Source of the DNA: Euclidia mi
Lineage: Eukaryota; Arthropoda; Insecta; Lepidoptera; Erebidae
Length of the DNA: 64,000 nt
Assembly: GCA_944739405.2 (NCBI GenBank)
Contig: OX123205.2
Coordinates: 37,654,475-37,718,474, forward strand
Reading direction: 5' to 3'
The notes under the pieces were generated by a model. The model was given only the letters and a program-made list of their open reading frames with translations, was not told the origin of the DNA and ran no database searches. Shown one piece after another: positions 42,301-52,162 of this stretch (positions within the stretch are counted from its first letter, which is position 1; the number at the start of each line of letters is the position of its first letter). Made by a program: the position numbers and the translations under genes.

Positions 42301-42604
42301 TAACATATATAATTTTTAGCTTTGCTAAAATAACACAAATTGTATGAAATTTTCGAAACTATGATATTATATAAAATATAGTACTAACCGGAACAAGTGT
42401 CTGCCATTAAGTTTTAAAAAGATATATATTTTACGATATCAAAACGGCAGACATGCTGTGAACATGTTTTGAAAGTCGATTTTCATGCTTTTCGACTTCT
42501 AGGCACGCCTAAAGGAACCCTCTGTGGTAATAGTGAACCCCATTTGATCTACGGCAGATGAATTAGTTTAACTAGCATTAAAATATGAACTTTGCTAGTG
42601 TACC

Positions 42605-43249
42605 GTGAGTCTGCGTAACACTGGCTCTTAGACTAATACAAAACAAATTAAATAAATGAGAAAAGTTAAATAAATAAAATAATACACAAATTAATAAATG
42701 GGTATATCAATCATTATTTTTTTTATTTGGTGATTTTAGCATAACTTACTGTGATCTTACTGCTGTAAATATTGTGATTTTTGGAAAATAAACGTCACTT
42801 ATAAGCATTCCCTATTGTTTTATTTATATTTCCAAAATAATTTTGACTATAATTATAATACTTGACTAACATAAACGACCTCTAGCGGCATTTTTTGTAA
42901 AACAGACGGCAAAAAGTGGCCTGTAGGTTAAAAAGGTGGCGCTTGCGTCGCCTAAAATGTCGAAGTTGCCAGTCTATTTCCAGGTATAATATATTAGTCT
43001 ATGGTCTGATTATGTTGTTGTTTTTGCCGCAACTAGGTTTGCGCGTGGTTATTATTTCATATTTATTCCACCTATATTTTAAATATCCCAGGTAGTCACA
43101 AATTGTAAGTTTTAGAAATTGCCCGGCTTAGATTTTTCCTAGTTTAGTAGGTACGGATTCTGGAGCATTGTGCGACTTGGCGACTTTACGAACTTTGCAT
43201 CTGATAAACATGAGAACTAACTTTGAATATTAGGAGATTACTGCGGAAA
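42605..43249. other. Upstream region of second THAP gene
   Basis: AT-rich. TAGCGGCATTTTTTG and GGTGGCGCTTGCGTC are short GC islands. No ORF of note. Presumably holds the promoter and 5' UTR of the gene beginning at 43250. Confidence 0.35.
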
Positions 43250-45748
43250 ATGAGGCGCAGAGATTATAATAAGTGCTATTTGGGCTGTCCTAATGACGGT
43301 AAGTCAACTTGTATTCCCATAGTTTCCTTTATCATTAAACTTAATTTACAACTGATTCAATTTTGGGCTTTCCTTTCTTTTGCTAGATGGTGTGTATTTG
43401 CTATGTGCCCATTAATCTGTGACCAAAAACATAATAACCTATCTGTTTACCAATATAAAATTCTTGCGTTACTTACTGACAGACTAACAAGCTACAGCCA
43501 AAATGCTGGAATTTGGCATGTATGTTCCTTGAGGTCTGTAGGAGGATTTCCTGAATATCCCTAGGGATCAAGCTAAAACATTTGATTTAAAAAAACATGT
43601 GGACTTAGCTGTGTGATACTCTAATTTTCTAAAAGTAATTTAAATTAACGCTTATTCTATAAGACTTATAACTAGGCTTTTACATATGAACAATAGAATT
43701 AGCTTACTGTAGAACCTATTTAATTAAAAAAGTCACCTCTATCATTGTGTTGATATCCATATCTTAAAAAGCCTACTGTAAACATTAAAATTTGCTATAA
43801 GTACGGTCATTTTGCCTGTTCGCGTCCATTTAGTGCAGTTGGCAAGTTTGGAGGAGAAAATAAAAATGTTCCAGCAAATTGATTCAATGAAAAAATTATG
43901 TAATGCGTTCATTATACAGTCTTTTTTAATATTAACTTTTAGTTATGTTTGAAACTTGTTGTGTTTTTCTTTTAAATAGACAAATTTCAAGATTTGGCAC
44001 TTTACCCAGTTTGCGTCCAGAAAATCCTAATTGCGTCCACCTGTGGACCATTTCGCGTCCACCAGCTTAGAGAAGGAATATAATGGGTGATATTGTTAAG
44101 ACAATCTAAAGAAAGATTGGCTTTTAACAATTTCTACATTTAAGATTAACGTTATAAAAAAATCAACTATTGATATTATCATTATTAAATCACACTAAAG
44201 AAACTATAAATAACTATTTATTGTTCTCAACATCTATGGAACTTAACGCATCAACATATAATCATCCTTTGGTTTTTTTTCTTTTCCTTCTTCTTTCTTG
44301 TCTCCTAAGAACTCATCTTGAATAGAAAAAATATGGAATAAAAGAAATTAAATGTAATAATTGAATTTTAAACTCAGTCTTAATCAAAAATGCATTTTAA
44401 ATTATAAAAAAAAATATATAGATAGAATGTATTTATTTATGCAATCATTTCTTTTTCATGAAAAAATGGGCGCAATTTGCTATAATATTATCACATAAAA
44501 ATTAACAACTAAAGAAATCATAAATGGACGAGTTCGCGTCCATTGTGGACGCAAAGTGGAAGTTTTATAAATTCGGTGTTGTAATTTGCGTCCACCTTAT
44601 TTTAATTGTTAACTATAAAAAAAAACAAGCTAATTCATAATTCATACTATTCATCTTTTCATTATTAATGTCTAGAAACAGCTATGTATCCTAAAATTCA
44701 CATAAAACAATAAAAGACTTACCGTCAAACACGCCGCTGCACACATTTTTTTTTTATTTATATCCCGCGCATCTGCACTCTTTTGTTGAACAACCGAGAT
44801 TAACAATTTTTTTTAAACAGGATTAGCTGGGCGCACGGAACTTTTGTCTATTTGTCCGTGTCTCTTATACGTCGAGGTATTGGCGATACTGACTTTTCAT
44901 TTTATTAGTGTGTTAGTATACTTATTTCCGAGCATTTTTAAAGGGAGGTCCGCAAAATGGACGCGAATAGGGGGATGGACGCGAACAGGCGAAATGACCC
45001 TACATTGTAAAAAGATTTCTTGAAATTGTGCATTCAAGGAAACAAACAAATGCTTGTTTGATTTGATTATGTACGTTTAACTTCCACAATCTCATTACAT
45101 ATTAATATTACAACAGCTTCCTTATTTAGATATGTAAAATATTATGTGTAAAAATGTGATATAATTTAGTAACCATTTTTCAGGTGCGGTACATAAGTTT
45201 CCTGCATTTAAAAGCGTTAAATGGGAAATTCCCCAAAGTAACCGTTTCAGTCAATGGAAATCCTTGCTAGACTCCGCTACAATAAAAAAAGGAGATGTTT
45301 ATATCCGCAATAATATATTTCTTTGCTATAGACATTTTGAAGAGCGGTACAGGTTGCCCAGTGGTTTGTTGACCAAAAATGCAGTTCCAACACTAAATAT
45401 TGGTAAGCTGTTCTGCTTATAAATATTAACATCCTTATTCCTTAAGTATTTTAGAATCAGTCTTAAATTCTTAATCAATAGTTAGAAATAGAAATAATTT
45501 AAATTATTTAAGATTATTTAAAATTAAGTGTGCACAAAAATGATTTGGTTTGTTGTTAATAGTGAGGACCTGTAATTGGCTGTATGTCATATATCATATA
45601 AATGACTATTATACATTATAAAATCTGTTGGTCTTCCAATAAATAAATAAAATTTCTTAACTCTCAGCAAAATGGAGTCAATCTGCAAAATCGGCACCAA
45701 TTTCTCATAAGCAACATGGACAGCCGTCAAGATCTGCAGGCATTAAAG
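43250..45748 (+). CDS. THAP-domain gene, intact THAP, 3' end unknown
   Basis: Exon 1 (43250-43298) encodes MRRRDYNKCYLGCPND and ends phase 1 at GTAAGT. Exon 2 (45184-45402; TTTTTCAG acceptor) encodes GAVHKFPAFKSVKWEIPQSN, RFSQWKSLL, FLCYRHFEERYRLPSGLL and TKNAVPTLNI and ends phase 1. Together they form a complete, uninterrupted C2CH THAP zinc finger: C-x4-C, Trp, C-x2-H-F and the C-terminal AVP box. Exon 3 (45668-45748; CTCTCAG acceptor) adds AKWSQSAKSAPISHKQHGQP and more basic/Ser residues, phase 1 again. No stop reached; later exons were not recognised. Exon lengths and phases match the genes at 36032 and 47722. It likely binds DNA; whether it ends in a transposase is unknown. Intron 1 hosts a 1.2-kb transposon. 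Confidence 0.75.
43805..44999. mobile_element. Element B: TIR transposon with GCGTCCA repeats
   Basis: 25-base termini, GGTCATTTTGCCTGTTCGCG... at 43805 and its reverse complement ending at 44999, differ at one base. The interior carries nine exact GCGTCCA words: forward at 43822, 44013, 44033, 44055, 44536, 44588; reverse at 44546, 44958, 44976. They cluster towards the ends and face inwards. No long ORF. It lies in intron 1 of the THAP gene, with TAC on the left and CTAC on the right; the target duplication is unclear. Superfamily unassigned. Confidence 0.82.
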
Positions 45749-46012
45749 GTACAATAATAATAAGATAATATAAAAACCAATAAGAATAATGATAATTATA
45801 ATCAATAAGATCTTAATTTCCGTCACATAAGTCTTGTAACTGAAAGTTCAAAAATTGTACCTACTTTGTGATTTCTGTTTAAAATTTACGGTTGTATTAC
45901 ATGAAATGGTCTGTTATAAATAGTGATCGGATAATCGAATGCATATTTACCTAAAGTTGCGGTGTTGGCTGTTATGGAATGCACTTTTGAATCGAAAAAT
46001 CCCGGGATTACG

Positions 46013-46411
46013 TATATCATACATATCGTCACGCCTTTTATCCCCGAAGGGGTAGGCAGAGGTGTATTTCTACACCCACTTTTCGCCAGATATACTTTAG
46101 TCCCACGTAATAAGGGGCGAGCCTATTGCCGTACCGGGCACATTTCCAGACTCCGTGCTGCTACTGAGAATTTCGTGACAGAAAAACCCAATAACACTGC
46201 CCGACCCAGGAATCGAACCCGGGACCTCCCGATCCCACGCGCACATTTATGCCGCGAGACCAACGAGGCAGACGTGTAGGGTTTGATGTCGAGTTTTCCG
46301 TCTCTACGCAAAGATGGTATTAGCATCGTGTTATCCCTTAGTCGCCTCTTACGACACCCACGGGAAGATAGAGGGTGGTGACACTTGTATTCTATGCCGT
46401 CAACCACACGG
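46013..46411 (-). mobile_element. SINE-B with RTE-like 5' leader, 12-bp TSD
   Basis: Flanked by CCCGGGATTACG at 46001-46012 and 46412-46423. Minus strand: 46411-46275 is a leader with AATACAAGTGTCACCACCC, GTGGGTGTCGTAAGAGGCGA and AGAGACGGAAAACTCGACAT, matching the 5' end of the RTE at 9686-9540. Then a tRNA-like unit (GCCTCGTTGGTCTCGCGGCA, box B GGGTTCGATTCC), a body with GGCAATAGGCTCGCCCC, and the 3' module CTCTGCCTACCCC-TTCG-GGGG...GGCGTGACG with (TATG)n. Confidence 0.85.
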
Positions 46412-46423
46412 CCCGGGATTACG

Positions 46424-47721
46424 GAATCGACAAATTTAGTTTTTTTTTATTATAGAATCAAATCGGGTGTAGGTAAATTTACTTATTTTAAATTTTGTAC
46501 CAAAAGACAGCTCTAAAATAAAATCCTCTTAATTTTCTTCAATTTTCAAAACATTTATCTCAAACGAATAATAAATAAGAATTACAAAGAAAAACGATTC
46601 AATCTCTTAATAATTATTAACTTAGATACAACAGCACCCACTGCCTACCATTCCTCTTACACTCAACATACTCATAAATTGATGGGGAGCTTAAAATTAA
46701 CTTCAAGTAAATACACATTAATAATTATGCAATCCCGGAGACTAGTTTCTTTTTAAAATAAAAACCACATGTGAAAGAAGTCGTTTCCTCACCATGTTAC
46801 AGAGTAGTTTCACATTCCCGAATTTTCTGGAATCCCGGGATTTATATTTAAAAAAATATGTTTTAAAAAGCCGCTTCCATAATATCCAAGCTAAAAATGA
46901 ACTTTAGGTGAATATGCATCCGATTATCTGATCACTGATTATAATACATGATATTAATATTGTTAAAACTTGAATTGCCAACATTTAACAAGTTAAATAA
47001 TAGAATTTAAAAAAAAAACAAGTTAAATTGGGTTTACACAAATTTAAAAAAGAATACATAGGTATACTTATAGTCCATTGGACTGAAAGTCAAGAATTTT
47101 TAGATGGTCCAATTGACCCTACTTTGCAGGCCTCTCCCTTTTGGATGAAGGATTATAAAAAATCCTGCCTATTAAACGGAATAGTCATCAAGCCCTAACA
47201 CTAGTACCTTGTACCAAAGCCATGAAATGTAGGTCAAAGGAAGATTCTTATTTTTATCGAATTCAAAGTTATCAAAAATTTACATCAAACACCTTGTAGG
47301 TAATAACGGAATATGAAAAAGAAACCTTTAATAAAAACAGTCACATCACATTGGCTAAATGGGTAACCATTTAAAGCTTTGAAATAAGGGACACCTGTGT
47401 AACCTAACCTGTGTAACAAAAATTACATAAATTAGCAGTAAATTGAACTTTTCATGTGTAAGTATGCGAGGAAACTAATGAAAATAATGCGGTTGTAGTT
47501 AAAGTTAAACCTACATAATCGACATGAGACAAGGTCTCAATATAATCTACCTATATTTAGGTTACGCATGGTTTGTATTTACTCCATGCGGCTGCGTTAT
47601 GTGATTTGTCCTCGATTTTCATATGTATGGTGCTTTCAACATCAGCAAAGTTTTGGACTAGTTTGTGACTCAACTACTTGAATTTTGTGGTGGTGAATTA
47701 ATTGATATACTTGACTCTAAA
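46424..47721. other. Intergenic or intronic, no clear gene
   Basis: AT-rich. CCCGGGATT recurs at 46832-46850, so the SINE target lay in a small repeat. An acceptor-like TACTTTGCAG at 47130-47139 followed by a 9-codon open stretch could be a last exon of the 43250 gene but is too short to support. Confidence 0.35.
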
Positions 47722-50700
47722 ATGCCCCAAAGAAGATGTTGTGTTTCTACGTGTTCAGCCTCACAAATAGATGGTAAGTAAAAAAATAAAAATATTTCTT
47801 CTGAACTTTTTTTATGGACCCATGCCTCTGAGGGGTAGGCAGAAGTGTAATATAGCACCCACATTTCGCCATGAGTTTTCAGGTTCCACGTACCGGGCAC
47901 ATCACTAGACTCCGCGCGGTGTACGTAAGAGCATTGCTACTGAGAATTGAAAAAAAAAGCAGTACCTCACACTTTGTCTGACACGGGAATCGAATCCGAG
48001 ACCTCCGATCAGCCGACGCATACGCAACCCATTGGACCATAGAGGCGGCCTAATTGAATATAACTAATCTTAATATATAAAATCCTTGCGTTACTGACTG
48101 ACTGACAGACACGCTACAGCCAAAACTATTGGGCGCAGGAAGATGAAATTTGGCATGTGTGTTCCTTGGGAACCGTAGGGGTGCACCAAGAAGGGATTTC
48201 CCGAAATTCCCACGAGATCGGCCAAAATGGGTACATTAAAAAAAATTGCAGGTGTAGCTGCTGGCGTCCTCTAGTTTATAAATATCTCTCAGCTCAGCTT
48301 ACCACAATATGGTCGATTATTATTAGGTACATCACGCTATTAGCCATAACTGCAAAGCAGTAGTCCTTAGTAATGCGGGTGAACCCGCATGCTCAACTAG
48401 TATTTTATAAATACATAAATATGTAAACATTTATTCCACAGGAGCAGTTCTACATTCATTTCCAAACCCTTGCAAAGAATATGACCGATTTAAAGCTTGG
48501 GTTACGAAAGCTGGTTTGTTAAATGAGGATAATGAATATATCTTCAGAAATAGAAGGATATGTCATATTCACTTTGAAAAAAAATATCATTACCCAAGAA
48601 ACAGACTGAACATACTGGCTATCCCTTCTTTACACCTGACAGGTAAACTAATCACCATTCAAATTATCTTTATCTATCTATATATTATAAAAATGAATTG
48701 CTGTTCGTTAGTCTCGCTAAAACTAGAGAACGGCTGAACAGATTTATCTTATCTTGGTTTTGAAATGTTCGTGGAGGTCTAGGGAAGGTTTAAAAGTTGA
48801 GAAAATTCGAATAATTGACGGGAAAACCCTCAAAACAGCCCTTTTCTATTTTCTATACAAACATTTTCTAAATAAAATGGAGAGTTAATTTGTAATTTAT
48901 TACCGCTGCATAAAGTTCAAATTCGCGTGCGCGTTTATATACTTTGTTTGATGGCAGTTTTGACAGGTTTCCGGACCTGAAGTCTCAGTGCTGCCGCCCA
49001 GCGGGCTTCATGTCAGAAGAAACCTATTGATAATCCCTATTATAAATTCGAAATTGTGTATTTATGTATGTTCCGTTTTCACGCTAAAACGGCTGAACCT
49101 ATTTTGTTGAATTTTAATATAGAGATACATAATATATTGGACCATGGAGACGGACATAGGCTACCATAAGTTGTAAAAATTAAACTGGGAGGGATTGTAT
49201 GGAGGGTAGAAGTTTGTACGGCACAAATTTACCTCTTGGAAGTACAAAACTAGAAAGATGTTTATTTTTTGGTCATGCGGCGGTTTTGGCTTGGAAAATC
49301 GAACGTGTTGCGGCGCTAAGTAGATGCGCCATAGGAATTTGCTCTTAAAATTGACGTCCAAAGACGTTCCGTCAAAATAAATATGACAATCTACAGGACG
49401 TCGTATGGCGTTGCGCCGTTTCAAAATTATATCAACACGACGTTGTTAGACGTTGTTCACGCGAACGTGTTAAATGAGGATGATGAATATATCTTCAGAA
49501 ATAGAAGGATATGTCATATTCACTTTGAAAAAAAATATCATTACCCAAGAAACAGACTGAACATACTGGCTATCCCTTCTTTACACCTGACAGGTAAACT
49601 AATCAACATTCAAATTATCTTTATCTATCTATATATTATAAAAATAAATTGCTGTGCGTTAGTCTCGTTAAAACTCGAGAACGGCTGAACGGATTTATCT
49701 TATCTTGGTTTGGAAATGTTCGTGGAGGTCTAGGAAGGTTTAAAAGTTGAGAAAAATCTAATAATTGCCGGGAAAACCCTTAAAAGAGCCCTTTTCTATC
49801 TATATATGTTCTATAGTCTCGCTCGTTAGGGTGAAACCAAACGAGCGTAATTCTGTGCGTCGTGAGTCGCAGAATTTCGGTTAGCAGAATATACTTCTTT
49901 GTTTGACAGTTTTGACAGGTTTCTGGACCTGAAGTCTCAGTGCTGGCGCCCAGCGGATTTCATGTTAGAAGAAACGCATTGATAATCCCTACTTAATACT
50001 ACAAATTCGAAATTGTGTATGTATGTATGTTCCGTTTTCACGTTAAAACGGCTGAACCAATTTTGTTGAATTTTAATATAGAGATACATAATATATTGCC
50101 TATATTGGACCATGAGACGGACATAGGCTACCATAAGTTCTGTTGTAAAAATTAAACTGGGAGGGATTGTAGGGAGGGTAGAAGTTTGTACGGCACAAAT
50201 TTACCTCTTTCTGTCAGTACTGTCATGTCATACATAATGTCTTATTGTGCACGTTGATTAAATTGTTCGCATATCTATCTATACTAATATACTAAAGCGG
50301 AAGAGTTTGTTTGTTTGTTTGAACGCGCTAATCTCAGGAACTACCGGTCGGATCTGAAAAATTATTTTTGTATTCGATAGCCCAGTTATTCCGGAAGGCT
50401 ATATATAACATAACGCTTCGACCCTTTGGGGCCGGGCAAAAGGCTAAAAAGGCTAAAAGATAATGTCGGCTAATCTCAGAAACTAGCTGTCGGATTTTAA
50501 AAATTGTTATTGCCTATGATAGCCCAATTATTCCTCAAGGCTATATAAAATAACGCCACAACTTTAAGGCGCCAGACAAAAATAATAAAATGGTCAAACG
50601 AGAAGGGGAGGGTTGGGTCAAAGGCAAAAAAAGGCTAAACGAATAGGATACATTATACAATCTATATGGGTATTAATCTATTGGGACGCTGATTAATAAT

Positions 50701-52088
50701 ATGAAATTTATTTAGTGATCCAAGATGGCGGATGGGAAATCAAAGATGGCGGAAGGGAAATTTTTAACAATCAATATGGGTATCGCCTCCGTTGTTTAAA
50801 GGGATCGGGAATCCAAATACAACATCTATTTCGTGATTCAAGATGGCGGATGGGAAATCAAAGATATGGCTGATGGGAAAAATTTTGAAAATCAATATGG
50901 GTATCGTCTCTGATGATTTAAGGGATGGTGAATCCAAACACAACATCTATTTCGTGATCAAAGATGGCGGATAGGAAATCAAAGATGGAGGACCGGATTT
51001 TTCAAGTCGATATGGGTATCGTCTCCGATATTTTAAGGAATGGAGAATTCAATATTATATAAAGATCTATTCTTGTGTGCGTGTGTATGTCACTGAACTC
51101 CTCCTAAACGACTGGACCAATTGCGATGAATATTTTTGTGTGTGTTCAAGGGGACTTGCTAATGGTTTAGATTCACAATTTAGTCCACTGGAAAATGTAT
51201 TTTTACTATTTTTAGTTAATTTTTATGTAAGAAGTTGTTGACATTGGAATGTTTCACATTAGAACCGACCAAAATATATGCGCTACCATCGCAGTGTCAA
51301 ATCTATATCAATAATTTCGTTACGGGGTACGGTAGACTGGATCGAAACCTTACCTGAATAATAAAACATAAAAAAATAAAGATTTTGAGTCGACAACATA
51401 TAGCCGCAAAATTCGGATTGTCGAGTATTTTGTTAAATTCTAATGGTTCTGACAGACAAATCGTAGTCGACATATTGGCCACTCTAGCAAAACGTCACTG
51501 ATGCTGGATAACACTTTGAGTACTAGGTATAGTCTTAGTACTAAGTAGTTTGTATGTGTAAATACTTTTTGCAGTTATAGGTATTTCCTAAAAAGTTCAA
51601 ACGACAATTATTATAGAAGTATACGCCCAACAAAGGAGATAATAAAACAATAAAGGAGGATACTATAAATAGAGAACCCCGAATTTACGCGAGCGAAGCC
51701 GCGGTCAAAAGCTAGTATTATATAAAGATCTATGTTTGTTTGTTCATCATTTATAGACTCTGAAATGATAAGAGATTAAGCGCTAAGTCAATGGTAACTT
51801 TGGAAAAGGGGCTTGGAAAAAAGGGATTTAAATAAAAACTCTTAAAAAAGCGATACGGAGTTCGCTGGGTCAGCTAGTTATTATATGTATAATATATTAT
51901 TTATATCCAGCAAGGCCTTTACTTTTTATTAATTGGAAAATAAAATATTCGTTTTAAGTAAGTACCTAACCTAACCAATTTTATTTCTCACAGAACTGTT
52001 GCAACGCAATCCAAATTCAAGTGTTGTGCAAGTAATTACATATAGAAAACTAACTTGGAATATAAATCTAATTGGAATTGGAATTTAG
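47722..52088 (+). CDS. THAP-domain gene, intact THAP, small protein model
   Basis: Exon 1 (47722-47773) encodes MPQRRCCVSTCSASQID with C-x4-C, phase-1 GTAAGT donor. Exon 2 (48442-48642; TTCCACAG acceptor) encodes GAVLHSFPNPCKEYDRFKAW, VTKAGLLNEDNEYIF, ICHIHFEKKYHYPRNRLNIL and AIPSLHL, ending phase 1 at GTAAAC. This is a complete C2CH THAP finger. A possible last exon starts at 51994 (TTTCTCACAG acceptor), encodes ELLQRNPNSSVVQVITYRKL and ends at TAG 52086-52088; its phase fits, but it is weaker evidence. The predicted product is only about 115 residues. The intron holds a SINE, a tandem duplication of part of exon 2 and Helitron-like DNA. Exon 1 and 2 are more certain than exon 3. Confidence 0.68.
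47815..48050 (-). mobile_element. SINE-B (tRNA-derived)
   Basis: Minus strand: GCCGCCTCTATGGTCCAATG head, CTCGGATTCGATTCCCG box B, shortened body, and CTTCTGCCTACCCCTCAGAG 3' module. It lies in intron 1 of the 47722 THAP gene. Confidence 0.78.
48517..50209 (+). repeat. Tandem duplication including part of THAP exon 2
   Basis: Copy 1 (48517-49237) and copy 2 (49468-50209) share the last 42 codons of THAP exon 2, its donor and the intron that follows (CTTATCTTGGTTT, GGTTTAAAAGTTGAGAAAA, GACCTGAAGTCTCAGTGCTG, ATAGAGATACATAATATATT, GCACAAATTTACCTCTT). The exon part differs at about two bases. About 230 unrelated bases separate the copies. Confidence 0.85.
49468..49604 (+). pseudogene. Partial THAP exon 2 copy
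   Basis: Encodes VLNEDDEYIFRNRRICHIHF and the residues through LAIPSLHLTG, with the donor retained, but lacks the first third of exon 2 and its acceptor. The duplicated piece keeps C-x2-H-F but not the first Cys pair or the conserved Trp, so it cannot form a THAP finger alone. Confidence 0.75.
50278..51715 (+). mobile_element. Helitron-like sequences with internal tandem repeat
   Basis: 50278 begins TCTATACTAATATACTAAAG and GCTAATCTCAGGAACTACCG, as at 10491. 50655-51050 holds about four imperfect ~118-bp units with CAATATGGGTATCG and CAAGATGGCGGATGGGAAAT. From 51057 a second Helitron-like piece (CTTGTGTGCGTGTGTATGTC) ends GCGAGCGAAGCCGCGGTC...CTAG (51712-51715). No Rep/helicase coding, so non-autonomous. 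Confidence 0.6.
51716..51880 (+). mobile_element. Helitron-like 3' fragment
   Basis: Starts TATATAAAGATCTATG and ends ACGGAGTTCGCTGGGTCAG then CTAGTT, i.e. another CTAG-type end directly after the previous one. Inference from the end pattern only. Confidence 0.4.
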
Positions 52089-52162
52089 TACACATAATTT
52101 CAATTACATTTAGAGAAAATCAGGTTTTCTAAACCTATACCCTAAAAATACCTTGTCTGTGT

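Larger units (their letters stand above)
41134..42604. mobile_element. Foldback element with ~300-bp arms
   Basis: Left arm 41134-41435 (GTACAGTAGCAAACTCCATA..., GAAGTCGAAAAGCATGAAAA, CTGCCGTTTTGATATC, TATCATAGTTTC, TTTTAGCAAAGCTAAAAATT) recurs inverted at 42310-42604 with about 15% differences. The tips are GTAC[A/C]...TAGCAAA. The centre holds a tandem duplication (41420-41700), a GCGACCTGCC repeat (41810-41960) and a copy of the (AAT)n-associated non-LTR element (41970-42300), so the centre is partly later insertions. No transposase. Confidence 0.78.

Noticed and set aside
44690..44755. Minus-strand Cys-rich first exon (MCAAACLT, GTAAGT donor) inside element B
   Set aside because: Looks like a THAP first exon, but the phase does not fit the only downstream acceptor (about 44330), where a stop follows.
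52150..52162. Translation start of the 52-kb RT frame
   Set aside because: The frame's beginning falls in the target duplication (TTG codon); the element is 5'-truncated and has no native start here.
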